A stretch of DNA of 46,617 nt, from the IMG/VR virus record IMGVR_UViG_3300021600_000003, positions 83,249-129,865 of that record; one strand, 5' to 3'. A program made the translations under genes and the position numbers. Under the pieces are notes generated by a model. That model was not told where the DNA came from. It saw only the letters and a program-made list of their open reading frames with translations, and did no database searches. How positions within the stretch are numbered: the stretch's first letter is position 1; the number at the start of each line of letters is the position of its first letter. The stretch comes from a virus. This document shows, one piece after another, positions 14,458-23,078 of this stretch.

Positions 14458-14800
14458 CAGCTTAAACATTGAAAGCTTTATAGTAGAAAACAACCTAATT
14501 CGTACGAACTCTGGTTCCTCTGGATGTCGGGTTATTTCTTCTATATAAAGATACTGTCAGTAATGGCAGACGTAATGGTCCCTTGAGAAAGGATCTGGTC
14601 TTGGGAAACCTTGATTTTTTAACATTACGAATGAGTTCTCAGCAGGCAGAGTACATGACTAGGAGACAAACCTAGCAGAAAAGTTGTACTCTCAGTAGAG
14701 ATACTGTAGGTATAGCCATTGACCCTAACTCAGCTTAGTAATAGATTGGTCTAACCAGATTGTGAAAAGGAGAAGGGTGCTAATTTTTAATCAAATAAAA
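14458..14800 (+). ncRNA. Structured RNA, first member of a two-copy family
   Basis: CGTAATG (14571) pairs with CATTACG (14623), enclosing a TCC/GGA hairpin whose loop contains TTGAGA. The phrase ACGAATGAGTTCTCAGCA follows (14627-14644). TGAGA (14584) can pair with TCTCA (14637), making a pseudoknot. Next AGAGTACA/TGTACTCT encloses CTAGG/CCTAG, and AATGGC with GCCATT closes the junction. The RNA at 20317-20462 has the same P1, TTGAGA loop and trailing phrase with a different P1 sequence. The next gene encodes a secreted protein. Confidence 0.65.
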
Positions 14801-14804
14801 GGAT

Positions 14805-15275
14805 ATGAAAAGAGTACTAGTAATTTTAACGTTATTTATGACGTTAGCAGTAACTTCCAATGCCCAAAAGACACTTGGTACAACCCTATTAACAGGCTAC
14901 AGCTTAAAGGCTGGTGTGCTTTTACAGAACAATGCTACATCTACTGAGGTAGAATTGGGCAAGACTTTTGGAAAACATACTATTAGCTTGGAAGGTAGTT
15001 TTACAAATACTCCAGTGAAGAATTACTTTGCTGGTTTAGAGTATACTAGGAGTGTGTATGAAGTAGGTGCATTTGATTTGGGTGTAGGTGGTGCAGTTAC
15101 TTTTGCCTTAAATAGGTTTCATGCCTTAACCTTTTCACCAAAGGTTGATGCAGGACTTAAATTAGGAAAGTATCTCATTTTGGAGGCTACACTAGCTAGT
15201 CCTATTTATGAGGGGAGCACATTGTTTAAACCCATTAATTTGCAAGCAGGTTTGAAGCTTGGAGTTACTTTGTAA
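14805..15275 (+). CDS. Secreted, beta-barrel-like envelope protein, 156 aa
   Basis: The N-terminus MKRVLVILTLFMTLAVTSNAQ is a signal peptide with cleavage before Gln. The mature ~135 residues consist of alternating amphipathic strands with many Gly and aromatic residues, and end in a hydrophobic strand (QAGLKLGVTL), as in small outer-membrane barrels. A terminator follows, and a structured RNA precedes the gene. A phage-encoded envelope protein may block superinfection or alter receptors; that role is inferred. Confidence 0.75.
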   Translation: MKRVLVILTLFMTLAVTSNAQKTLGTTLLTGYSLKAGVLLQNNATSTEVELGKTFGKHTISLEGSFTNTPVKNYFAGLEYTRSVYEVGAFDLGVGGAVTFALNRFHALTFSPKVDAGLKLGKYLILEATLASPIYEGSTLFKPINLQAGLKLGVTL

Positions 15276-15294
15276 CCCATAATTGATTTAAAGA

Positions 15295-15326
15295 CAAGGA
15301 GGTTCACATTTGTGGACCTCCTTTTT
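15295..15326 (+). terminator. Rho-independent terminator
   Basis: AAGGAGGTTCAC pairs with GTGGACCTCCTT (one mismatch-free G-T variant), followed by TTT after the secreted-protein gene. Confidence 0.9.
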
Positions 15327-15352
15327 ATTTACACTAAAAATCTCTTTTAATT

Positions 15353-15577
15353 ATGAAACAAGAAATAGAAATCGAATCAAGAGTTCGTATGTTAAATACT
15401 ACTCAATATGGAGAATGTGATAGTAATCCTCGTGATTGTGATGGTACTGTTACTGATATAAAGGAATATGGAGAATATAGTGTTGTGTGGGATAATGGTC
15501 AAGATAATGGGTCATATACTGATACAGATATTGGACTAATTGTACCAACAATAAATAATAACTATTCAATCTTTTAA
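15353..15577 (+). CDS. Small SH3-like tailed protein (C-terminal NNYSIF), 74 aa
   Basis: This is a paralogue of the 13079 gene: it shares SRVRMLNTTQYGE, DSNPRDCDGTVTD and VWDNGQDNGSYTDTDIGL. It ends PTINNNYSIF, the most typical form of the shared tail. The two genes are about 2 kb apart, so local duplication is likely. The next gene starts two bases later. Confidence 0.8.
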   Translation: MKQEIEIESRVRMLNTTQYGECDSNPRDCDGTVTDIKEYGEYSVVWDNGQDNGSYTDTDIGLIVPTINNNYSIF

Positions 15578-15578
15578 C

Positions 15579-15764
15579 ATGAAACATGTATTTTATAAGA
15601 TATCACAAGGAATGTTTTGGCTTGTCATGTCTCTTGCTTATTGTATTTCCCAGTTTTTTATATTATTATGGTATTTTGATTATCATCGTTGTATAAAATT
15701 TCGTACTTTTGTCAAAGATGTAAAAGAATGGATAGAACGTGATGATGATGTTCATCATTATTAA
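15579..15764 (+). CDS. Small membrane protein, 61 aa
   Basis: One long hydrophobic segment (about residues 10-32: QGMFWLVMSLAYCISQFF onward) is followed by a charged cytoplasmic-type tail ending ERDDDVHHY. It is coupled to the tailed gene upstream. A GACCAAT/ATTGGTC hairpin (15795-15808) separates it from the polymerase gene. The role is unknown. Confidence 0.6.
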   Translation: MKHVFYKISQGMFWLVMSLAYCISQFFILLWYFDYHRCIKFRTFVKDVKEWIERDDDVHHY

Positions 15765-15827
15765 ATACAATATAAGTGGCTTTGTTAGCCCTCGGACCAA
15801 TATTGGTCAGCATGATAACACATAGAC

Positions 15828-16254
15828 ATGTTAATTGCACACAAGACAGACAAAAGAATTGGTATATGTGATATAGAGACTATGGTCGAATTGTTCGACG
15901 TAGGTATCTATAATCCAGATACTAAAGAGTGGTATGAATTTCAAATATCACAGTACAAGAACGAGCTATTTGAGTTCGTAAAACATTATACATCAGGACA
16001 TTATGATTATTTGGTTACCTTTAATGGTATATCATTTGACCAACAAGTGTTAGAATGGATAGTAGATAATCATCAGAAATGGGCAGAAAACACTAATTTA
16101 GAGATAGTAGAGAAAATCTCTGATTATGCACAAAAGATGATTGATAATAGTAATTATGGTATGTTTCCTCCCTACAAGGAGAGTAGTTTTCGTATACCTC
16201 CCATAGATATCTTCAAGATACATCACTTTGATAATGATGCTAGAAGAACATCCT
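15828..16254 (+). CDS. Family B DNA polymerase, exon 1 (3'-5' exonuclease part)
   Basis: It begins MLIAHKTDKRIGICDIETM; the DIE and NGISFDQQ motifs are exonuclease motifs I and II of a DEDD proofreading domain. The unspliced frame hits a stop at 16254-16256, but a group I intron begins at 16255. Joined to 17361, the protein reads ARRTS-LKWCEYMM, a smooth continuation, giving about 687 residues in all. The layout (short exonuclease plus compact family B core) resembles polymerases of crAss-like and related phages. Confidence 0.8.
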
Positions 16255-17360
16255 GAACCACAAATTTAGGGATGTATAAACCTATTGAATTGACTGGAAC
16301 ACCCTTAGAGCTTTGTACACATCCTGCACCAGTAATGAGTGTAGTGGTAAAAGAGACAAAGATTGGGAAATCAGCAGCTAAGAATCCCTCTGGGATTAAA
16401 GTTCAGAGACTATCGAAACCACTTGTAGTGAAACAGGATAAGGGAGTAGAGTAGTGTTAACAATTATTTAACACGAAGTAGTAGGATGATAATGATTCTT
16501 TTCGTATATTTATCAAAAGATAATATATGAAATCAGGAATCTATAGAATTGTAAATCTGAAGAGTGGAAGAGTGTATATTGGTTCAGCACAAGACTTGAA
16601 TGAGAGAAAAATCAATCACTTCTCAATGCTGAGAAACAATAAACATTCATCAATAATTCTTCAGAGAGCTTATAATAAGGCAGAAGATAAGAGTATCTTT
16701 GAATTTCAAATACTAGAGTATTGTAAGAGAGAGAAGTTAATTGAAAGAGAGAATTACTATCTCATAACTCTTTGTAAAGCAAAGGATTATATAGATAAAG
16801 TAACTAAAGACTTTCTTAAGCTATCTTATAACATACTACCAGTAGCAAGTGAAGGATTTTCAGGAAGACATAGACCAGAGAGCATTCAGAAGATGAAAGA
16901 AAATCACCCTTTAAGAAAAGACATTCTAATCTATAAAGATGGATTATTTTTAAAGGAAGTTCTTTCAGGAGAGGATGCTAAGAAAGAGACTGGTTTATCT
17001 AAGAGTGGAATTCTGGAAGCTTGCAGAACAAGAAGATACGTAACAAAATCAGGTTATCTATTTTGTTTTAAGGAAAATAAAGAAGACTTAGAGAGTAATA
17101 TTGGTCTGATTTGGAAGCCTTGGAACAAGGGACAGAGAGGTACAGAGAATTTAAAGAATGCAACTAAAATTGCAGTTAAGAATTTACAGAGTGGAGCTAC
17201 AGAGGTATTCAATTCCCAGTTGGCAGTTTGTAAATTCTATAGTCTTCAACCTTGTACTGTTAACAGATGCTTGAAATCAGGAAAGCCTTACAAAAAGCAA
17301 TTACAATTCGAATATCATAAGATATAGTCCAATCCACCTTGAAAGAGGATGGTAGAAATG
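16255..17360 (+). ncRNA. Group I intron in the DNA polymerase gene
   Basis: The 5' exon end ACATCCT pairs with GGGATGT (16268-16274) to form P1 with the canonical U-G pair at the splice site. TTTA just before it can pair with the 3' exon start TAAA (P10). The core phrase GTTCAGAGACTA and its partner ATAGTCC near 17324 form P7. The last intron base is G (17360). The spliced frame is open and restores polymerase sequence. The intron is 1106 nt and holds a homing endonuclease gene between the two P7 strands. Confidence 0.88.
16527..17327 (+). CDS. GIY-YIG homing endonuclease within the intron, 266 aa
   Basis: The N-terminal GIY-YIG nuclease domain shows GIYRIVN (residues 4-10) and VYIGSA (16-21), with later catalytic-region residues such as ERENYY. 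The C-terminal half has NUMOD-like DNA-binding repeats (SGEDAKKETGLSKSGILEAC and NSQLAVCKFYSLQPCTVNRC). Such enzymes cut intronless alleles and spread the intron by repair. Its 3' end overlaps the P7 strand of the ribozyme, a compact arrangement usual for phage introns. Confidence 0.88.
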   Translation: MKSGIYRIVNLKSGRVYIGSAQDLNERKINHFSMLRNNKHSSIILQRAYNKAEDKSIFEFQILEYCKREKLIERENYYLITLCKAKDYIDKVTKDFLKLSYNILPVASEGFSGRHRPESIQKMKENHPLRKDILIYKDGLFLKEVLSGEDAKKETGLSKSGILEACRTRRYVTKSGYLFCFKENKEDLESNIGLIWKPWNKGQRGTENLKNATKIAVKNLQSGATEVFNSQLAVCKFYSLQPCTVNRCLKSGKPYKKQLQFEYHKI

Positions 17361-18997
17361 TAAAATGGTGTGAGTATATGATGAATATGGATGTTGAGGA
17401 AATGCCAATACATTTCTCTCAAAGAAATCTCTCTAGAGAAGATATAGAGAGTACTCAGGAATATCGTCGTCATGATGTTATGGCTACTTACAATTTATTA
17501 CTTCTTACTTTAGGTCAAACTGATTGTTTTAATGAGGATTTAGCTGATTATAAAGGTAAGAATAAGATTCAAGATAGGTTAGACATCATTAAAGAAACTG
17601 GTATGCAGTGCATGAACTGGAGTGATGTTAAGATTGGTGAAGAATGGAATAGGATGGATTATATTAAGTCTGAAAGAATATTAGACGAGAAATCCCTATT
17701 TCCACAAAAAGTTAAACATCCTTATGGACAGAAATTTAAGAATTTCTTTCCAAAAACCATGTCATTTACCACTCCTAAACTTAAGACTTTTATTAAGAAT
17801 CTTGGAGAAGAGTTTGTATTAGCTAAAAAGCAGGAGTTTCCTATTACAATAGGTCAAACTACCTATAATATAGCAAAAGGTGGAATTCACTCTACAGAGA
17901 GAAATAGACAGCTTATATTACCTAACAATCATACTTGTAGTGATGCTGATGTTGGAGCTCAATATCCAAACTCAATTATTAAATTGTTAGTATATCCTCC
18001 GCATTTAAAGAAAACTATTATTGTTAACTTTATCAAAACCAATGAGTTAAAGGATTATTATAAGCAGATTGGTAAAGAAACAGAAGATAAAGCTCTTAAA
18101 TCTTATTATAAAGGATTAGAAGGAGCTACTAAATTACGTATGAATGGTGGATATTATGGCAAGTTAGGTCAAAAAGGTTCATTCCTTGAGTATCCTGAAG
18201 GCTTACTGAAGGTATGTATGGGTAATCAGATTGAGATTTTAATGCTCATAGAAGCTATGGAAGAAGCTGGTTTTACTGTAATATCAGGTAACACTGATGG
18301 TATTGTTACAATATATCCTTTAGATAAAGAAGATAAATACTTTAAGATATGTCATGAATGGGAAGAGAAGGTAGGAAATGTTAAGATGGGTAAACTTGAG
18401 TATGCTAAATTTAAAGGATTATGGCAAGATTCTGTAAACTCATATATTGGATTAAAGGAAGATGGTGGAGTTAAGAAGAAAGGTCGTTTTGTTACTGTAT
18501 ATGGTAGTCCGGGATGTGAGATAAATAAGAATAAATCAAATCGTATTATACCATTAGCTCTAGAGGCATATTTTATAGAAGGTAAGGATCCTCAAGAGTT
18601 TATTAGAAATCATAAGAATATCTATGATTTCTGTATAGCTAAGAAGGCTACTGGAAAAATGCATTATGAGGAACAATGGGAAGAGAATGGTATAATTACT
18701 AAAAAGGTACATAAAAAACTAGTACGTTTCTTTTTATCTACTAAAGGTTCTATCTTATATAAGAGAGGTTTTAACAATATGGGTAAACCTATGAATAATC
18801 ATGTTAATGCTCCAAATAATTTAGGGCAACCACTAGTTACTTATTTTAATAGATTCTTTAAGAAAGATGATTATGATATTGATTATAATCAGTATATATT
18901 AGAGACTCTAGAGAGAATAGATAGCTTGGAAGGAACAAAGAAGGCAAAAGCATTTTTGGATAACCTTCGTCCAACAAAACAATTGTCATTATTTTAA
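17361..18997 (+). CDS. Family B DNA polymerase, exon 2 (polymerase core)
   Basis: Polymerase motifs in order: motif A as DADVGAQYPNSI, motif B as KLRMNGGYYGKLG, and motif C as SGNTDGIV, where the usual DTDS is NTDG, a variant I associate with crAss-like phage enzymes. The C-terminus is TKQLSLF, a textbook bacterial sliding-clamp-binding peptide (QLSLF), so the enzyme probably uses a beta clamp, from the host or the phage. Reading from a TTG at 17339 adds intron-coded residues and is not needed. Confidence 0.85.
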
Positions 18998-19008
18998 AAT
19001 AAAATACT

Positions 19009-19299
19009 ATGTTACCAGAAAAATGGGTTATACAAAATAAGAAAAAGGATAAACAATTTCGAGATACTTTCTTCTCATTTATGAAAACAATTCTTTCACC
19101 TAATGAGTATGTTACTCTCACTAATCATTATAGTATAGGTTGGACTTATTTTCATTTTCCAAATTATACAACTTGTAAAGGATTTCTATTTGGAGATCAT
19201 ACTGCTCTTTATAAAGAGGAAGGTTATACTGAAGTAACTTTATATAATTTGATAGAAAATTGTGAATTAACTATTAATAACACATATACAATCTTTTAG
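19009..19299 (+). CDS. Tailed protein (C-terminal NNTYTIF), 96 aa
   Basis: The start MLPEKWVIQNKKKDKQF is followed by aromatic-rich strands (SIGWTYFHFPNYTT) and the tail LTINNTYTIF. The stop is TAG directly after the tail, so TAG is read as stop in this phage. It follows the polymerase by 11 bases. The fold is not recognised. Confidence 0.7.
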   Translation: MLPEKWVIQNKKKDKQFRDTFFSFMKTILSPNEYVTLTNHYSIGWTYFHFPNYTTCKGFLFGDHTALYKEEGYTEVTLYNLIENCELTINNTYTIF

Positions 19300-19301
19300 A
19301 T

Positions 19302-19595
19302 ATGAAAGTAGGAAGTATTGTTGTAGTAAAACCATTTATTGCACATCCATTTCATGCTCCATTTATAAAATGGGAGCCTGTTAAGGATGAAAAAACTCCT
19401 TATATGATAAGGGAAATTGGTAAAGGGGGTGATGGAACTCCTGCAGCTGTATTTGAAGAAGGTATTATTGGATATCTTCCGGGAAATATAGAGATTGCAT
19501 TGTACTGTAATGTACTAATTGAACTTTTACCTCCAGAGGATATTGCTGAACAAGTAGAAGATATGATATGTGTACCCTTAAAAGATAGTTTATGA
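19302..19595 (+). CDS. Small beta-rich protein, paralogue of the 3196 gene
   Basis: It shares MKVGSIVVV, KDEKTPYMIREI, FEEGIIGYLPG and LLPPEDIAEQVED with the gene at 3196, in the same order. Both genes are followed by an ATGA-overlapping gene, but the downstream genes differ. It lacks the shared C-terminal tail. Unknown function. Confidence 0.75.
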   Translation: MKVGSIVVVKPFIAHPFHAPFIKWEPVKDEKTPYMIREIGKGGDGTPAAVFEEGIIGYLPGNIEIALYCNVLIELLPPEDIAEQVEDMICVPLKDSL

Positions 19596-19831
19596 AAGTA
19601 AAATGTAATGAATGTAATGGGACAGGTGAAGCTGTCTATTCCTGTTGTACTGGACAAGTTATAACAGGTGATATACTTATGTGTCCTGATTGTCATGAGC
19701 ATCTTGGTGAAGAACCATGTCAGGCATGTGATGGTACAGGAGAAGTAGAGGAGGAAGATTTCCAAGAAGTACCCAAAATAGATTTGCTCTTAAGAGCTGA
19801 ATATCATGCTGATAATCAGCAAGATAGATAA
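19592..19831 (+). CDS. DnaJ-type zinc-finger protein, 79 aa
   Basis: CNECNGTGEAVYSCC, then CPDC and CQACDGTGEVEEE, carry the CxxCxGxG repeats of the DnaJ central zinc domain, without a J domain. Such stand-alone zinc fingers are common in phages, and their role is unclear. Its start overlaps the previous stop (ATGA). A long gene-free region follows. Confidence 0.8.
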   Translation: MKVKCNECNGTGEAVYSCCTGQVITGDILMCPDCHEHLGEEPCQACDGTGEVEEEDFQEVPKIDLLLRAEYHADNQQDR

Positions 19832-19839
19832 ACAATATT

Positions 19840-20575
19840 TACCTGCTGAAAGCAAACAAATAATAAGTTAAGTAAAGCCTCTTAGAAATAACGTAACTTA
19901 ATCAAATTATAATCCTATACCAAGAGGGAGTTGTTTGTAGACAGATGTTAACTTATAAACTTATTGGGTATATTGACTTCTTTTAGAAGCACATGATTGG
20001 CCACAAAATGTAAGTATTTTAATATTCACACTCTTGGAGTGACAGGTAGATTTTATTACCCATACACCATAATACATAAAGTGTATGTAGTTGATAATAT
20101 TTGGATTTTCCAAATAAATCTATGATTATAATACATAAAATCATAGGACAGTTATCACAATCTGTGAATTGTAAGTAAGATTAAGTTCAACCTTGACGAG
20201 ATTAAGCCTCGATGTAATCATATTGTTTGAAGCTCCTAATAGAGTTAGGTATGAGGTCATTCGCTAGCATGGTAGTGGGGTATTTACATTTCTAAAATTC
20301 ATATAGTAATATATGACGTGTTGTTCCAAATTGAGATATGGAACGTCTTAAACCATATGTTGCAACCTTAGCAGACAAAGTAGATATAAGTATCTGTGCT
20401 GATTGGGTAACATAGCTGAAATGAGTAAGCGAGATTTCTACAACACGAACGAGTTCTCAGCAAAGTAGTTAAGACCAGTTATCTAAACTTTCGGGTAAAG
20501 AGCTATACGTCATTTAATTACCTGACCCTACTCCTACACAATAATCTAGTGTTTACACAGATTCGGGAAAGAGAG
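19840..20575 (+). ncRNA. Long structured RNA region with second family member
   Basis: No gene is supportable between 19832 and 20657. The 5' half has many simple hairpins: TTAAGT/ACTTAA, CACTC-TTG-GAGTG, CATACAC/GTGTATG (20061-20087), TTTGGA-TTT-TCCAAA, CTATGATT/AATCATAG (20120-20146), CCTAA-TAGAG-TTAGG. The 3' part (20317-20462) is related to the 14.5-kb RNA: CGTGTTGT/ACAACACG, a GTTCCA/TGGAAC hairpin with TTGAGA in its loop, then ACGAACGAGTTCTCAGCA; TGAGA and TCTCA can form a pseudoknot. CGGGTAA/TTACCTG follows. There may be one ~700-nt RNA or two. Confidence 0.6.
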
Positions 20576-20657
20576 GGTGCTAAATAAATTAATAACTATT
20601 AATATGGATAAATATATAGACATTGTGTCCATGTTCTTAATCAATAAACTAAAAATT

Positions 20658-20897
20658 ATGACAAACGGAAATGATGCAGCACATCCAACACTTGAACAAA
20701 ATGGTAATGAGAGATGGAATACTGAATATGGCTTAACCAAACGAGAACACTTTGCTGCTATTGCAATGCAAGGGTTATTAAGTAACCCAGAATGGATGAT
20801 AGTGTTTAAGTCTGAAAAGTTCCTTATGCAACCTGAAATTATAGCTGAAACTTCTTTAAAGGCAGCCGATGCCCTAATCACCCAACTAAATCAATAA
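20658..20897 (+). CDS. Small phage hypothetical protein, 79 aa
   Basis: The start at 20658 is chosen because ATGACAAAC follows the leader AATAAACTAAAAATT, which is repeated exactly before the gene at 21256; an upstream in-frame codon lies near the RNA. The phrase GLTKREHFAAIAMQGLLSNPEW matches a small-protein type frequent in phages of many hosts. The function is unknown. Confidence 0.75.
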   Translation: MTNGNDAAHPTLEQNGNERWNTEYGLTKREHFAAIAMQGLLSNPEWMIVFKSEKFLMQPEIIAETSLKAADALITQLNQ

Positions 20898-20914
20898 ACC
20901 TAAATCAAACAACC

Positions 20915-21199
20915 ATGACACCCGAACAAAAAGCAAAAGAGTTAACTAATAGTTTCTATCAACCACTTGGTAAACTGAATTGCATGGTATCAAACGATGA
21001 AATGTGGAACTATGCCGTTCAATGTGCCATTATATGCGTGGATGAGATATTGAAATTAATTCCACAAAAAAAAGATTGGAGCAAGAGTACATTGTTACAG
21101 ATGGAAGCATTTGGTGATAATCCTAATGATTTTGAATTGCCAGATAATAATGAGTTTGTTTACTGGAAATCAGTCCTCACCTACCTAACCAACATTTAA
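20915..21199 (+). CDS. Small phage hypothetical protein, 94 aa
   Basis: It opens MTPEQKAKELTNSFYQPL and contains AVQCAIICVDEIL and FVYWKSVLTYL, the pattern of a short helical protein repeatedly found in Bacteroidetes phages and prophages. Function unknown. It follows the previous gene by 17 bases. Confidence 0.8.
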   Translation: MTPEQKAKELTNSFYQPLGKLNCMVSNDEMWNYAVQCAIICVDEILKLIPQKKDWSKSTLLQMEAFGDNPNDFELPDNNEFVYWKSVLTYLTNI

Positions 21200-21255
21200 A
21201 CACATATAACACACAACTCTAACCCCATCACCCATTAATCAATAAACTAAAAATT

Positions 21256-21870
21256 ATGACAAACACGCAATTACACGCAAAAAGAGAATTAGAAATTCTT
21301 TTTAAAACAACACCTGATGCAATTATTAGGGAATTTGAAACCGAAATACTTGCATTATGTGAGAAATTCGGACAATCAGGACAAAGTGGAGGTTCTGCAC
21401 CATTTACAGCAGGGGCATTATCTCACGCAATTAAGAAACTTTGTTTGCAACAAACTATTGCACCGCTTACTGGAGAAGAAAATGAATGGGGAACAGTTGC
21501 AGATGGTTTTAATCAAAACAATAGAGAAGGTGCTGTATTTAAAAATGGCGATGGTAGAGCATATTATTTGGATGCTATTGTTTGGAAAGGAGATACTTGG
21601 AACAGCGACAAAACAAGTAACGATTGGGACACTTTTACAGGGACAATACAAGGTATAAGTAGCAGACAATTTATTAAATCATTTCCTTTTAAACCTAAGA
21701 CTTTTTATATTGATGTTACTCGTGAAAAATTTGATGCGACTAAACACAATAAGTCTGATGCTGTAACAACTGGACTTGATGGCGATGTAGTTTATTCTAT
21801 TAAGGATATGAAACAACTTGATGAAGTGTTTGAATATTATGATAAATTTCAGCAAACATTGTCTAAGTAG
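21256..21870 (+). CDS. Phage hypothetical protein, 204 aa
   Basis: It has a helical N-terminus with EILALCEKFGQSGQSGGSA, a block I recall from hypothetical proteins of diverse phages, and a beta-rich C-terminal domain (SNDWDTFTGTI, then SFPFKPKTFYIDV). No catalytic motif is seen. The leader before its ATG is a duplicate of that at 20640. Third positions are more G/C-rich than in the tailed genes, so it may have a different origin. Confidence 0.8.
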   Translation: MTNTQLHAKRELEILFKTTPDAIIREFETEILALCEKFGQSGQSGGSAPFTAGALSHAIKKLCLQQTIAPLTGEENEWGTVADGFNQNNREGAVFKNGDGRAYYLDAIVWKGDTWNSDKTSNDWDTFTGTIQGISSRQFIKSFPFKPKTFYIDVTREKFDATKHNKSDAVTTGLDGDVVYSIKDMKQLDEVFEYYDKFQQTLSK

Positions 21871-21955
21871 CGGAATGGTAGCTATTGCTGCTAACTCATA
21901 AATACACGCAGGTTACTGGTAACGAAAAAACGCTCACAACTAAAAACAAATAACA

Positions 21956-22477
21956 ATGATTAACAAAGAAGAACACGAAAGGATTACTCACATCATGGAT
22001 GATAGGAAGAAAGTACAAAAGCGGTATAGTGAAGAAACAGGTAAAGATTGGATGGTAGTTGTTATTGGTAATGAGGGTTATGCTACTTGGGATTATCAAA
22101 GATGGCTTGAAGATAAGTTAGCTGCCACCACCTCCACCGAACCAAAGGGGGTACAGATAACAATTAAAAAAGAAGACAACCTCAAGGTGGCTGCATGGTT
22201 GATGCAGAATGGTATTGAATATTCATCTAATCCTATTGAGTGGAATGCCAAGACCTTACAAGCAATGAAAGAAGCCTATGATTATTATATGTCATTAATG
22301 GAAGAACAATCAATCCCCACCGAACCAAAGGAGGGTGATATGCACGGCAAAACATTAGAATATTGGAAAACTAATGCAGAGGAAAATTATCTAACTACCC
22401 CAATAAGTGTATTAAAATATATTTCAATATTGGAAGAATACTCCCTACACTTCTCCTCGCTGCTAAATTCTTTCTGA
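21956..22477 (+). CDS. Phage hypothetical protein, 173 aa, probably altered C-terminus
   Basis: Several short modules are joined by PTEPK linkers. The last module (KTLEYWKTNAEENYLTTPIS then VLKYISILEE) is a common phage C-terminal segment. After it the protein ends SLHFSSLLNSF, which does not look like the usual end, so the 3' end may have been changed by an insertion or deletion next to the minus-strand island. Function unknown. Confidence 0.7.
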   Translation: MINKEEHERITHIMDDRKKVQKRYSEETGKDWMVVVIGNEGYATWDYQRWLEDKLAATTSTEPKGVQITIKKEDNLKVAAWLMQNGIEYSSNPIEWNAKTLQAMKEAYDYYMSLMEEQSIPTEPKEGDMHGKTLEYWKTNAEENYLTTPISVLKYISILEEYSLHFSSLLNSF

Positions 22478-22694
22478 AATTCTAATATACTTTTGAATGT
22501 TTTCATGTATTACAATGTATTACATTGTAAAACAAATTTATTTGGATATTATTTTTTTAATGGTTAATTTTGTAGTCAAGTTCTTTTAAAAAGGGAGAGG
22601 CAGAGTACAATTTGGCTAATGAGACCTTATGCATCTGCACCTCTAATGTGGGCTGTAGTATTTATTTGCTACACTCATCCCTTGTGAATAAAAG

Positions 22695-22772
22695 TGGAGA
22701 CGGGAATGAGACTCGAACTCATGATCTCTAGGGTGGCGGCCCTAGTAACTTAACCAACTCGTCCATCCCGTC
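22695..22772 (-). tRNA. Glycine-type tRNA with an expanded anticodon loop
   Basis: On the minus strand GACGGGA pairs with TCCCGTC as acceptor stem, with discriminator T and encoded CCA. The T arm is ATGAG-TTCGAGT-CTCAT, and the D loop contains GG. The 3' half closely resembles bacterial tRNA-Gly, and discriminator U also fits glycine. The anticodon stem is CTAGG/CCTAG and leaves eight loop bases, GCCGCCAC, with no U at position 33. GCC followed by A fits a glycine anticodon with one extra base. All other confident genes here are on the + strand. Confidence 0.8.
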
Positions 22773-22814
22773 TCGTAAACTAACCCCGAATGAAAATAAG
22801 GGGTGTATTAAAGT

Positions 22815-22864
22815 AAACCACATGTACTAGAATTTTTTAAAGGTAAAGTACATGTGGTTTTTTT
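22815..22864. terminator. Bidirectional terminator
   Basis: AAACCACATGTAC pairs with GTACATGTGGTTT, followed by T residues on the + strand and preceded by A residues. It can end transcripts of either direction, between the tRNA and the minus-strand gene fragment. Confidence 0.8.
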
Positions 22865-23078
22865 ATCCTTGAATTACCTGTGAATACCACATACTCCCCG
22901 CTTTCCTGCCTCCCTCAATTTTTTCATTTTTTATTTTATTAGATGTTTTTAGTCTTGATAAGGCATTGGATACATTGTTGCTTATTTTGTTATAAGATTC
23001 ACCTGTATATTCTGCATACGCATTAATAATATCACTTGTTCCCTTTCCACCTTCACCTTCAAGATATTTTAAAATAAC
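22863..23078 (-). pseudogene. Truncated winged-helix protein fragment
   Basis: On the minus strand 71 codons are open and read as a real protein end: ILKYLEGEGGKGTSDIINAY, then a helix SNNVSNALSRLKTSNKI and EGGRKAGSMWYSQV, as in a winged-helix DNA-binding domain. There is no ATG, GTG or TTG start. The frame is interrupted upstream by TAG, beyond which NVWVK could be more of the same protein. It is therefore a remnant, probably left by an old insertion together with the tRNA. Confidence 0.6.

Noticed and set aside
16272-16454. 60-codon open frame starting MYKPIELTG
   Set aside because: It overlaps the internal guide and the core (GTTCAGAGACTA) of the group I intron; the bases are explained by ribozyme structure.
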